A DNA stretch of 64,000 bases. It comes from Pinus tabuliformis (taxonomy: Eukaryota > Streptophyta > Pinopsida > Pinales > Pinaceae). A program made the position numbers and the translations under genes. Below the pieces are notes generated by a model. It was not told where the DNA came from and searched no databases. It saw only the letters and a program-made list of their open reading frames with translations. The number at the start of each line of letters is the position of its first letter. Position 1 is the stretch's first letter. The DNA lies in assembly GCA_031772625.1 (NCBI GenBank), contig CM062820.1, positions 316,976,783 to 317,040,782 of the forward strand, given 5' to 3'. This document shows positions 1-10,863 of the stretch, piece by piece.

Positions 1-1
1 T

Positions 2-272
2 TCTACTCCATATTATCTGCAGGCTAACGGACAAGTTGAGGCAATCAACAAAGTCCTTAAGCGCATGCTGCAGAGAATGATTGGAGTCCATAAACGGAAT
101 TGGCACTTAATCCTGTACTCAACTCTGTGGGAATATAGGACTTCGGTGAGAAATGCGACCAGATTTACGCCCTTTCAGTTGGTGTATGGTCTGGAAGTAG
201 TCCTACCAATTCAGTGCGAAATCTCATCTCTCAAGCTCGCAATTGATCTGCTTCCTGAAACTTCTAAAGAAG
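2..272 (+). pseudogene. Integrase catalytic core of element C, C-terminal piece (interrupted by element A)
   Basis: The frame is open from base 2 up to the insertion point. It contains the end of the retroviral-type integrase core. The stretch YLQANGQVEAINK carries the catalytic glutamate of the DDE triad, and TRFTPFQLVYGLEVVLP is the usual gypsy motif that follows. Integrase joins element cDNA to host DNA. The frame runs to the AGAAG target duplication (268-272), where element A begins. Removing A and one copy of AGAAG brings the frame into register with the tail at 12781. The integrase was therefore open across this point when A landed. Codons after base 272 in this frame belong to the LTR of A. 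Confidence 0.88.
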
Positions 273-1313
273 TGTTATATACATATTTGGGCACTGCAAC
301 CCCAATCACATATGTCCATAAACCAAGGGCTTCTAAGTCCCCAAAAGTGTTGTTTCATGCCCTAAAGGAGCAAGGTCAACTGATTACATCACCTCCCAGA
401 AGTTTTCCATGAAAATCTACTCAGAACTGGTCAAAGCAGGACCATACAGACTGCCCAGTGCAAAGGGTGTTATGCATCTCACCTGCCACATGCAAAAAGT
501 GAGATGCATACTGGAAATCCCTTCTGTAGGGTGCGATGAACGAGAGAAGACAAATGGCACAAGCAGTTTTCTAAGTGGAGAACCTGAGAATCTTCTAGAA
601 GTTGCTCATTTGACACTTGCCTCCAAGAATTCGCCCAAGGAGGAGTAAGAGATCATAAAATCTCCAAGTGGAACCAAGAACTATCAGAGAGATGACACTA
701 ATCAAAATCCTAGAAGCTGACTCACCCAGCTGCAAATATCTATAAATGGATCCCTCATCCCAGAGATCCAAAGGTTGGAATTGGGTAATTTGCAAAGAGG
801 TGTTGTTGGTTTCTCTTTGAAGACATTGTTGGGTGATCTTGCTTTGTGTGAGGTGAAGAGGGCTTTCAAGCTGGGAGGATGGCGCTGGGTCAGACCAAGT
901 GGTTGTGATCCTCTCTTCTATGACTTTTACTAATAAATCTATTTGATTTTTCCTCCATATTCTTGTGTATCTCTGAATATTATGTTTGTTATATGCATTT
1001 GCATGGCCAATATATATCTGATCCTATATTGTTTACAATGAAATATCTCTATGATTTTATGGTATTATGCTGCTGTGAATCTACAAGTGCTCTTTGAAGC
1101 TGGACAAGTAAGGAAGCAATGGCGAGATTCTGTCAAAGGGGAAAGGAAACAAGCAAGGAGCCAAGCGGAAGACTAAGGTTGGTACTCTCTGCTTCTTTCC
1201 CATCTCTCTCTCGTAAAGGAAAAACAAGTGACTTTAATCTGTTTGTTTCTAAGATAGCTACCCGTCTTAGTGGGACTAGCAGCTCTGCATAGACACTAGA
1301 TTTCCCGATAACA
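273..1313 (+). repeat. 5' LTR of element A
   Basis: It begins TGTTATA and ends CCCGATAACA, giving six-base inverted termini. It aligns over its whole length with the split 3' LTR. A TATA-like TATAAATG lies at 741-748, which would put the U3/R border near 770. AATAAA follows at about 931 as a possible poly(A) signal. The start overlaps the integrase reading frame of C. Confidence 0.92.
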
Positions 1314-1316
1314 AAA

Positions 1317-1334
1317 TGGCGACTCCGCTGGGGA
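1317..1334 (+). other. Primer-binding site of element A
   Basis: TGGCGACTCCGCTGGGGA starts three bases after the LTR. Element D has the similar TAGTGACTCCGTTGGGGA at 21825-21842. From memory, this type of site (tRNA-Arg) is typical of Ogre/Tat elements. The exact tRNA should be checked against a plant tRNA set. Confidence 0.75.
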
Positions 1335-3055
1335 TCAATTAGTTTGATTGCTTGTCTCTATTTGTTTGATTCATAAACCACAGACGGAGCCTGAAGTCAA
1401 GCCAGCTAGCCTTCGAACTGCATTTTCTATGCAAGTGCAAAGTAGATCAACGTTGCTTCAGTCAATCTCCGGGTTTGTTTATGAACTGAACAATTGACTT
1501 GCAAACATCCTAAGTGCCCTAGAGGTAGCTTGAGTAACCTCATTAGATCAGCCCTATACTTTGTAGTTACTGACTATCATTTGCTCGGCCTAAATCCTTG
1601 GACTAAACTGCAAACTGTGACCAAAAACCAAGTTAAAGTCTCGTTCCTTGACCATTGCACCCTCTCCTTTAGGAAATCTGGATGCATCGCACCTCCCGTG
1701 TGCAGTAGGTGGGATGCATCCCTGTTTCCCTGTGTTGTAGGTGTGATGATCAGACAAGACTAGATCTACCTCCAGATTTTGGTTTTTTCTTCACTGTCTT
1801 CAGTTTTATTCAGGAGTTTTGTTGTCTGTGATCAGTAGACCACTGTTGAAACCCCCTTCTTTGCATCATCCAACCTCTATTGTACAAATAATTGTGAATG
1901 TTTTTATGTATTGTGCGCCATTTACAGTTCTCTTTTACAAAGAAGTAGCTTAATCGAACTGTCGTCTTTTGATTTGGAAGTGTCGCAAGTGTCGTTTTCA
2001 ATCAAAGAAAAGAATCCCATTGTTCTTGATAGTCGATTATACTGTTACTCTTTTATTTGATCTGAATTAGTAGTATTTCAAGTGTCAAAAGCAATTTTCA
2101 ATTCAAAATCGTAAAATTTTTGTCCTGTCTCCTTTTCGTTTTTTGAAAAGAAAATCATTGGTATTGTCACTTTGAAAGAAGGAATAGTTCATATTTGTAT
2201 TTAGCATTCTTTTTGTCATTCACACATTAAGAAAGCGGAAAACAAATACATGCACGTGCATTTTCATTCAGATTTCTTGTTGATTTTGATTTAGGACACT
2301 GCATCTAGTGTGTGCTCTCTGCTCTATGTTGAAAGGATTTCATTTCTCTTTCCTTAGTAGCTAGGATTTTCATTGCACAAAGAAGATTAAACGATTGTTT
2401 ATCATCTTAGATTGCATTTTAGGAATTGTATATCTACATCACACGGTGAACTTGAAAGGAAAATTTCTTAAGAAAGATCAACTGTAAATAAATTTAATGA
2501 ACATAAAAACGCTTTGGAACCTAACGCACAACATCTAGAAGTCTAGGCTAGAGACGTATTCCAGCGTCGTAAAGCCTGGTAATTGTCTCTTTCATTGTAG
2601 GTTGGGTGATTCCTCCTCTTTGAGACGATAAGTGCCAGTACGGACTTGTGCTCCCACGTACCATCGAGTATATATTGGGAGACCAAAATAGGCTATATCC
2701 TTTATCCTTAGGAAGCCGTGTCTGCCACCCTATCGATCGCAATGCACTGAAAACAGCATTCAGGAAGATTGACTGCCGTACCGTAAAACGTATTCTGCAG
2801 TTTTGCGATTGGTTTGGTAATCCCTCTGTCTAGATTTCCAGAGTAGTCTCTTTCGTTCCTTTTCATACTCCTTAAAGGAAAAGGTCCATCTGAGCACTTG
2901 TCACTTCAGGCTCATTAAAAATTGAAGGCGACTAGAGTCATCTTTAGCTTTTTCTCGACTCTTGAAAATTGAAAAAGCAAGTTGTGTCAAAGGGTCTAAA
3001 ATTTGTTTTAATCAGAATAACATCATTGTTCCCTCATTGGTCTTAGGTTGAGAAA
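1335..3055 (+). other. Leader region of element A, no convincing gene
   Basis: This stretch runs from the PBS to gag. No frame is long or conserved enough to call a gene, and the short ORFs at 1494-1763 and 2648-2833 match nothing I recognise. From about 2520 it resembles the leader of D, with shared words such as GGCTAGAGACGTRTT. Just before gag it carries the CTCATTAAAA/CTCGACTCTTGAAAA words that recur in the 3' tract. Long untranslated leaders are common in Tat/Ogre elements, some of which carry an extra ORF here. None is preserved in this copy. Confidence 0.5.
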
Positions 3056-4183
3056 ATGGAATCCACCAACCAAGGATTTCCCCTTGGGGGAAGTCCTATT
3101 CCTATCTCCTCTTGGGGAGATGTTGGTGCACCTCATATGGCCACATTGTCCCTTCCAGGACTGACAATTGGCCTGCCAGTATGGATTTTCTCGACCTCTA
3201 TCATTCAAAACATCGTGATTCCTGAACAATCGAATTAGCAACTAGATGATACCAGAGTTCCCCCCCAACCTTATACTTCGTTTTTCTCTCCCTCTCCTTC
3301 TTCCTCTTCGCTTGGTAAAGATAGTAAAACTAAAAACCAAGTAACTGAGAAGAAGAAGAAGGGGAAGGAGAAGAAGAAGAAGGAGCCAACAGCAAAAAGG
3401 GGCAACCGTACATCGTCTAGCGAAAATCCACACACTACACTGTCAAAACCTAAATCTCCATGTGTCATCTGCAAAGGATACCACTATCACCGAGATTGTC
3501 CTTGCATCCCACGGATCTTAAGGGACTGGTCTCCCTGCTTGCACAATCTGGTTTCGTCAACCTCTGACGATCATGTTGAAAGTACACCGTCAACTAGTGA
3601 AAGCGAAGTCACCGGACAGAAAGGGAAATCTAAGTTTCCTTGCAGACTGTGTGAAGGTGATCATGCCCTCCATCATTTTCCCTTCCTGGAAAAAGCTAAA
3701 AGAGTCTTGGATAATCGTCCTATATCACCACAGCGACTCCCTCCTTGGTACAAGAAACTCTTGCCGAATCCATTACTAGTTGAAAATCCGACTGACCCTC
3801 CTTTGGAGTCAGTCGAAGCACCTATCATTGAAGATAAACCCTCTGAGTCCACATCGAATCAAAGTTAACAGGTCGAGACGGCAGTCGACCCCATCTTGAC
3901 TTCAGAAGGTTTACCTTCAAATGATACAGTCACTAAGGAGAATGAGAACGACACCGTTCAAATTCTTTTCGTAAACACTGACTCTGATGAACATGAGGGC
4001 AATATGCCCATTCCTTTACCGCAAGAAGGAAATTCATCAGAGTTGTATCCGGCCGTTTATTCGTTCCCACCTCCAAGAAACCTAGGGGGCATGCACCCTG
4101 GCCTGCTTCGGCAGGAAAACTTTAGGTATAGGGTAGGTTTCCACAGAGGATATATGACTGGTCTGACACACCCGTCCGTTTAG
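3056..4183 (+). pseudogene. gag of element A (two in-frame stops, fused to 3' tract)
   Basis: One frame of 376 codons is interrupted by TAG at 3236-3238 and TAA at 3866-3868. The N-terminus resembles the gag of D, with the shared motif GAPHMATLSLPGLTIGLPVW. A Lys-rich stretch follows, then two zinc-knuckle-like motifs. CVICKGYHYHRDC fits C-X2-C-X3-H-X4-C. The second, CRLCEGDHALHHF, has lost its last Cys. The final 30 or so codons, from GGMHPG on, match the post-coding GGGGCATGCA region of C and D. A deletion therefore seems to have removed the protease and joined gag to the 3' tract. The start codon is placed where D also has its gag start. Confidence 0.75.
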
Positions 4184-4219
4184 GAAAATGGGATTAGACC
4201 GGAATAAGATACCTCTGTT

Positions 4220-4394
4220 AGAAGGTAGGCCTTTCCTGATAGAACAAATGTTTTGTATGCAAATTGAAGGGTAACCTAGAAGGTAGGCCTCTCTCGATAG
4301 AACAAATGTTTTGTCTGCAAATTGAAGGGTAACCTGGAAAGGTAGGCCTTTCCCGATAAAACAAGTGTTTTGTCTGCAAATTGAGGGGTAACTT
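4220..4394 (+). repeat. 58-bp tandem repeat, three copies
   Basis: The units are 4220-4277, 4278-4335 and 4336-4394. The core of each is GGTAGGCCTTTCC...GAACAAATGTTTTGT...AAATTGAAGGGTAAC. The copies are about 85-95 % alike. They start 36 bases after the gag stop of A. I see no similar array in C or D, so it is probably specific to this copy or subfamily. Confidence 0.9.
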
Positions 4395-6539
4395 GGGGAA
4401 ACTCTACTTCTCTATACCTGGGGGCATGTAAAATTTTTGCGTGAAAGTGAAGTGCGACCATTTATTTTCTTAGTTTGTAGGTTCTTAACCCTTTAAACTC
4501 GTAGGATTGGTCGTTCCTAGCTTACATAATGAAAGGAGTCAAAGCATAATTTCGAATGGTGCAAGCTCCCTAAAAAATGAACCTATTGATGAGAAATCCT
4601 TATTATACGACTGACACGAGCAGTTTTACGCAAAGTTCAAGCTCGTTAAAAATTAAACCTAGCAATGAGCATATGTTCCACCAGAGTTTAAGCTCATTAA
4701 AAAATGAACCCACCTCTGGTAAATAACCATTGTGAATGCATTGTCATCAGCTTTTGAGCCTTGGTCATGTTCTTACCATCACCTCCACTCTGTTGTTGTC
4801 GATCATCCGCCTCCATTTGATTGTTTACCCCTTTTGAGGAACAGCTGCGACGAGTGATCCTATTAGCCACCTTTTTACACTGCCGTGATTGGAAAGTTCC
4901 AAACCTTACCTGGAACCAGTTGCTATCTGAAAACATCACTCGTTCCTCAAAAAACGAGTCTCCTTTAAGCTCTTTTCATATGACTCGTAAAATATGAAAA
5001 GATTGTCGAGCGATTGGCCTCTCCAGCTCGTTAAAGTGATTGGAAGTGCTATCCCTCCTCTATATTTTAATCTTTTTGGACTTGAGGGCTTATTACACAA
5101 AAAGATCGAGCGTTTGTCTTGTTCGGCTCGCTAAAACTATCGAAAAGTCATCCCTTTCGTATTGTTTTATACTTTTTTGAACTTAAGGGATTATGTTACG
5201 TAAAAGGAATATTGGAGTCTTCTTTCCGTCTCTTTTCAGACTCTCTAAAATTGAAAAGGACCGAGTTATCCTTGTCATTAAACTCGTTAAAACAATAGCG
5301 ACAAACTTGTCCATTCGAACAAGAGCGAGTTTCACTGTTGCTAGGCTCGTTAAAACATAGCGACGGGTTTTCCCGAAGGGAAAACTATAGAACAAGCATA
5401 TGTTATCCTCCTCAAGCTTGACAAAAATAAAAAGGTACTGGTCAGAAATGACTGGGGAAAATTGGGAAGAAAACTTGAAGAAACTTTATTGGTAGCAAGT
5501 CGCTCTTGAACATGACACTTTCACTCCATCACCATGATTGAGTCGGGTTGGGTTATTCCGTTCACCAATCATATTACCATTGGTCCACCATACCATCCAC
5601 TTTTTTGGTTAACGCTACCAATCCATTTCAGTGTCACCGATATGTTCAAGAGAAGTCGCTCAGAGAATTCACCTACCCAGCTTGTGTCTCATCCGCTACA
5701 ATACCTTCACGCTTCATTCTTTCATGACCACCACCCTGAACCTTGTATCATCAGATCGTTTTCACCTCTACAAAATCATTTGCTCCATTCCGTGTCGTAG
5801 ATGTGGGATCCATTAATGCCCTCCTACGACGGGTCACTTCTTGTCGACATCAACTCATTATCCAAGAAGCCGACCTAGGGACAACCCTTCCAGTACTTTG
5901 AAGCTTGCATGCCTCAATGGCAAGTTTCTCACTTCCGGCAACAGGTTTACACTAATGGCCTTCGACCGAAAGATTTTGTGTGGTGTTCAACATCAACTCA
6001 TGTATTCACACCACGTGAATTGTACTGCAGTACCTTGAGGGTCATCATCATTATCGGTGATTCCTCTCGCGCCTGTTAACAGCTTACATCATTGGCTGGT
6101 AATCAGGCGATGTCTTTCCATGTTCGACATCAGAACATCTATTCACATGGATCGACTTGTACTTCGGGCGAAGATTGAATGAGTTTTGAAGACCCCGGAT
6201 CTAGTTTCATCCATCCGGGTTGTGAAATATTCAAGAAAATAAAGACATCAAATGTACATCATTGTTGCACAGATAATCATCCAAACTAAGGGATGATGAC
6301 TCTACCAGAATCATCAGTCTGCACATAGATGGTTGTCTGTCCTATGTACATGAAAATGAATTTATCAAGTTGAGCATGGGAATGCCCACCTCAGCCAGAT
6401 CATGAAAATATTATGAAGATAATGTATTGTATTGTATCTTATTACAGGTCACCTTCCAGTGCGAAAAACCTCATATCCTCACTATAAAGCATTTCACCCG
6501 ACATCAAAGGATTTACGACCTCATGCTTTAGGTGGCCAC
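4395..6539 (+). repeat. 3' non-coding tract of element A with CTCGTTAAA-type repeats
   Basis: No gene is supported here. Between about 4480 and 5420 the words AAGCTCGTTAAAAA, AGCTCGTTAAAG and GGCTCGCTAAAA return every 50 to 110 bases with degenerate spacers. From about 5400 to 6539 the tract is alignable with the corresponding parts of C (15490-16649) and D (26540-27758), for example ACAAGCATATGTTATCCTCC and the block around CTTCTTGTCGACATC. A short purine-rich stretch (TTTAGGTGGCCAC) lies directly before the 3' LTR and would be the polypurine tract. Confidence 0.7.
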
Positions 6540-7195
6540 TGTTATAGACATATTTGGGCACTGCAACCCCAATCACATATGTCCAAAAACCAAGGGCTTC
6601 TAAGTCCCTAAAAGTGTTGTTTCATGCCCTAAAGGAGCAAGGTCAACTGATTACATCACCTCCCAGAAGTTTTCCATGAAAATCTACTCAGAACTGGTCA
6701 AAGCAGAACCATATAGACTGCCCAGTGCAAAGGGTGCGATGCATCTCACCTACCACATGCAAAAAGTGTGATGCATATTGGAAAGCCCTTCTGTAGGGTT
6801 CGATGAGCGAGAGCAGACAAATGGCACAAGCAGTTTGCTAAGTGGAGAACCTGAGAATCTTCTAGAAGCTACTCATTTGACACTTGCCTCCTTGAATTCG
6901 CCCAAGGATGAGTAAGAGATCATAAAATCTCCAAGTGGAACCAAGAAATATCAGAGAGATGACACTAATCAAAATCCCAAAAGCTGACTCACCCAACTAC
7001 AAATATCTATAAATGGATCCCTCATCCTAGAGATCCAAAGGTTGGAATTGGGTAATTTACAAATAGGTGTTGCTGGTTTCTCTTTGAAGACATTGTTGGG
7101 TGATCTTGCTTTGTGTGAGGTGAAGAGGGCTTTCAAGCTGGGAGGATGGCGATGGGTTAGACCAAGTGGTTGTAATCCTCTCTTCTATGACTTTT
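6540..7195 (+). repeat. 3' LTR of element A, left part (split by B)
   Basis: It matches 273-928 of the 5' LTR and begins TGTTATAG. TATAAATG is at 7008-7015. The sequence breaks off at CTTTT (7191-7195), where element B starts, and resumes at 12391. Confidence 0.92.
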
Positions 7196-8722
7196 TGATC
7201 TGAAAATGGAATGTACTTGTTTAAGGGTGCAAGGTATCCATTTCCAATAATTTCAACTGTGAGCTAGACACTCCAAATGACCTCTAAAAATGTATAAACT
7301 TCTTATTTCTTATACAGAGATAGACTGTAGGGGCATTCGCCGGACATGTCACCTCTAAAAAGAGGATGAGTTCCAGAGGCTACCTGGCCCTCTACAGGCT
7401 CTGCCTAAAGAAATAACAAAGTAAACACTTAGAAGCCTTGGACATACACATACTTGAAGGTTAAGGTCTTGCGGAATAAGACAAGTAACTTTCTGTAGCT
7501 GAATAAGTGATTATGTGTGTATGCAAGTTATATTTATTTGCTGTTTAATACTTTATATCAGTTTTGTTTAGCATATCATCTTCAGCAAATAAAGACATCA
7601 AAATGATAAAGGAGTTCACCCCCCCCCCCTCTGGGCTACATCTGCTGGACCAAACCTCTCCAACCAGGCTTGTCCTCTTGTATTAAAATTGCTACAAAGG
7701 CTAATAAAAGAATATGGGTGTCTCAAAGGACAGATCTAACTGTAAATACATAATCAGAAGATAGGAATTAGCCAAACATGCTCTTTCCCAAACACTAAAC
7801 AGTGAATTTTGTACCTTATACAGTACTTTCCCCAATTGGCCCTGGTGGCCCTTTAAACTTGCATGGAGAATTTCGAGGTGAAGATGACCTCAATTGGTTC
7901 TAAAACCTCTACCATTAGACTCAGAAGGTCGAAAATAGCAGACATAGGCTTTTGAATCACCGAAAATGGATGAATATAGCCCCCAAACAGCTCCAACACT
8001 GAAATGGCCCTCGTGGCCCTGAAAGCTTCCCTGAAGCAAAAAAGTGAAAATAATGCCTCAAAAGGAAAAATGAGCTGTAGAAATGGATTTAGAATGCTGA
8101 AAACCTTCAGGAATTACCTTTGTTCCACATTCAATGGCTGCACAATTCTCAATGAAGCTCCCAAACTGATTTGGCCCTTGTGGCTCCTGGAACTTCCACG
8201 AAGAAAAAAACCTACAAATGACCTTAGATGGCTGTAAGACCTGCACCAATGGCTTCATAAGATCGCAAATACCCAAAATCAAAAAAAAAATCGTCCAAAA
8301 CCGACTTTCCTAGCCAAAGTTATGGCCATTTAAAGTTTCTCCAATTTTTCCCTAGAAAAACTCCAGCTAACTTTAGTTAACTCCAGATAGCTCCGCCAAT
8401 TATGGCGGGTCCGCCAAATTTGGCGCTCCTACCAAAATTCCGCCAAATTAAATGCAGTTAAATTTAATGTTTGGTGGTTGCCTCGGATTTCATGCCAGGC
8501 GGAATATTCCTTTTTTAAATTTTTTTTGAAAAATTAAAATTTCTAATGTTATGGACAAATTCTTCTTTTTGCCATAACTTCCTCATACGGCAACCGTTTT
8601 TCAAACCGTTTGCGGCGCCGGAATCGGGAAGACGAGAAATTTCAATTCATTCAACTTTGAACCAATTCTAATCACTTTAAACTTTGACCATTTTACGACA
8701 CTTGGTCCTGAGCTCCTGATCA
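7196..8722 (-). repeat. 3' LTR of element B
   Basis: It is bounded by TGATC...GATCA and is nearly identical in length to the partner at 10864-12385. Read on the minus strand it starts TGATCAGGAGCTCAGG. It contains a perfect 14-bp palindrome CGCCAAATTTGGCG at 8412-8425. A run of C residues at about 7620 differs in length from the partner copy. Confidence 0.92.
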
Positions 8723-9468
8723 CACCTCCCAAATGAGAAGGCTTTTGGTCCCCAAAAGCTCACTGAATTTCTGAACTGAACTGTACAGCACTTGAGGAAC
8801 AGAAATATCCTCTTCCATTCAGCCAAAAGAGCATACTGATGCCAAAATGTCCTGCCTTATCAACTGTCGTCATGGCGAATGTCGCTGCATAAACCAAGTA
8901 CTCGTCGAGTCCCGACCAAGCTTGTTCGCCAGACAAACTGAAAGTTTGCAGAAACCAGCAATGAAACTTGCTGATATATGAGCTGAAATATTCCCCTAAA
9001 TATCTGGGCTTGCCAACTGTCACGATGCCCATCCATGGCACCTCCGCTCCAAAAGAAGAGCTGCCTCCCAAATGAGAAGGCTTTTACAAAGATGAAACAC
9101 CTCATCATTTCTCCTCTTTACAATCTTGGAGATCAAATTAACTTTTTCCAAGTCAATATTACATTACATGCATGGTTAAAAATAAATTAATCAACCCTTC
9201 AAGTTAATCACACATACATGTTTAAAATACAAGGAAATCATCATGATCCCTGTGCTCATGCATATCATTCTCATGCATGCAGTTTATCCTTCAATTTTTC
9301 CTTAAGTACAATCATAAATACAAGATCCTCAATCACATGTACATTTACTTTCAAAGCTGAGATGAATATAACTTTCGCTGCGATAGAGTGAATCTCATAC
9401 TCAGTTTTTCCATCCTGCAACTTGCATTCCCTTAACAAAGAAATGCATTCAATCAAAGACATGCAACT
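8723..9468 (-). other. Element B region between the gag-like gene and the 3' LTR
   Basis: No gene is supported. The word CCTCCCAAATGAGAAGGC occurs both beside the LTR (about 8725) and again at about 9065. This looks like a duplicated polypurine-tract area enclosing about 340 bp of other sequence. A 63-codon minus-strand frame at 9271-9462 directly follows the gag-like stop. It could be a remnant of a longer protein, but I cannot identify it. Confidence 0.5.
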
Positions 9469-10725
9469 TTAATTGGATAAGAATTCTAACCATTTCTTAC
9501 CAATCCATTTCAAAGGCGCTTCCTTTAACTGCACATCAATATTAACATGCGTATCATCCTGACACATATCAATGATGGAAACTTCCTTCCCATTCTTGCC
9601 ATACTCTTTCTCCCATTTCTTCAATTTTCGTGGAAGCATTGTTGGATTCAGAGTCCAACACCTTTCAACAGTATGTCCTTGCTTATGGCAATAAGTGCAA
9701 CACATGTTCATCTTCTTGATAGCATGATTTGCATTGTTCATTGGAACTTTGGCTTCTTGCCTCCTTTCCTTCAAAAGTTTCCTGTATGTTGCCATTCTTT
9801 TCCAACATCTAGAAACACTATGGTTAACCAAACCACAAAAAGAACATGCAATTCTTTTCCAATGCTTGTGTGGAAATTTTCCATGCTTTACATGATCAAA
9901 GAAAATATGATTGAAATCAGATTTATACATTTCCCTTTCACCTTCATTACCTTCATGAGGAGATGAATCAAATGAAGAAGAAGCTCCTTTTGGAACACCA
10001 TCAATCCCTTCAATGGTTTTAGAGCTTTTACCACTTTCTTGTTCAAGTGCATGCTTATGCACACCTTCTTCCTGCAATGCATGTTTCAAACTATTGCATT
10101 CCTCAAGGATACAACCTTGAGATAGAGAACCTGAAATGAAACTCCTTCTAGGAACTGTTTCAATTGCCTTCATGGATGCTTTGGAACTTTCTCCATAAGA
10201 TTGTCCATAGCCAAGACCCAAATTATTAGGCCTTACCTCAACCATTATTGGCTCAAGTTTACCCTGTGCATGTTTGCCCAATCCTTTTCCTTCATATCCC
10301 ATTTTGGACATCAACTTGGACCCTATGCCTCTAGTATGTTTCTCAAAAGAACCAACATAAACATTCTTATCAGAATTTCAAGACAAACTAGAATTGTTTA
10401 CCTCTTCTTCAAGCTGATACTTGGCTAGGGCTTCTTTGGCAACAAGGAGTTGTGTCTCCAACTCATGCATCCTTTCCAGCTTCATGTTTGCAATATGAAG
10501 TTGGCCTTCCATTTCCTGCAATTGGTTAGAAAGCAACTGATTCTCTTCCCTCATGGAATTCAACTGCTCTTGAAGTCTAGAGCTCTTTCTTTCATCCTCA
10601 TACATTTCTCTCACCATATTCATCATGATGAAAAATTCTTGCTTCAAGCCTTCATCAAAGAATCTTGTGAAGGAGGACGATTTTGAGAACTCACTTATGG
10701 AAGTTGTCATTGTAAAAATGAACAA
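9469..10725 (-). pseudogene. Gag-like protein of element B: coiled coil, G-patch, two zinc knuckles (one in-frame stop)
   Basis: A single 418-codon frame is interrupted only by a TGA at 10378-10380. Residues of about 40-110 form a Glu/Leu/Met-rich heptad pattern (coiled coil, probable multimerisation). From residue about 138 the stretch MGYEGKGLGKHAQG...GLGYG fits a G-patch, a nucleic-acid-binding motif also found in some retroelement Gag-Pro proteins. Two canonical zinc knuckles follow: CSFCGLVNHSVSRC near residue 294 and CTYCHKQGHTVERC near 343, both C-X2-C-X4-H-X4-C. The start lies about 125 bases from the PBS, as expected for the first gene. RNA packaging is inferred from the knuckles. 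The stop may be a late mutation or a recoding site. Confidence 0.8.
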
Positions 10726-10849
10726 AAGAGCTTCAGCAACTCAAACAACAAGTACTTTACAGAATAATAAAGCAGTCAATCTCCAACACTGCTTAAGACA
10801 CCTTTCAAGCTACACAATCAAGCTAGTGATGTCAGTCAAGCAACCTAGT

Positions 10850-10861
10850 GCTCTGATACCA
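10850..10861 (-). other. Primer-binding site of element B (initiator tRNA-Met)
   Basis: On the minus strand TGGTATCAGAGC lies two bases inside the right LTR. This is the classic site complementary to the 3' end of plant initiator tRNA-Met. It fixes the orientation of the element. Confidence 0.92.
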
Positions 10862-10863
10862 TC

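Noticed and set aside
3242-3474. Short hydrophobic Phe/Leu-rich minus-strand ORFs
   Set aside because: They are antisense to the GAAGAAGAAG (Lys-rich) part of the gag of A and not membrane proteins. The same holds at 23799-24083.
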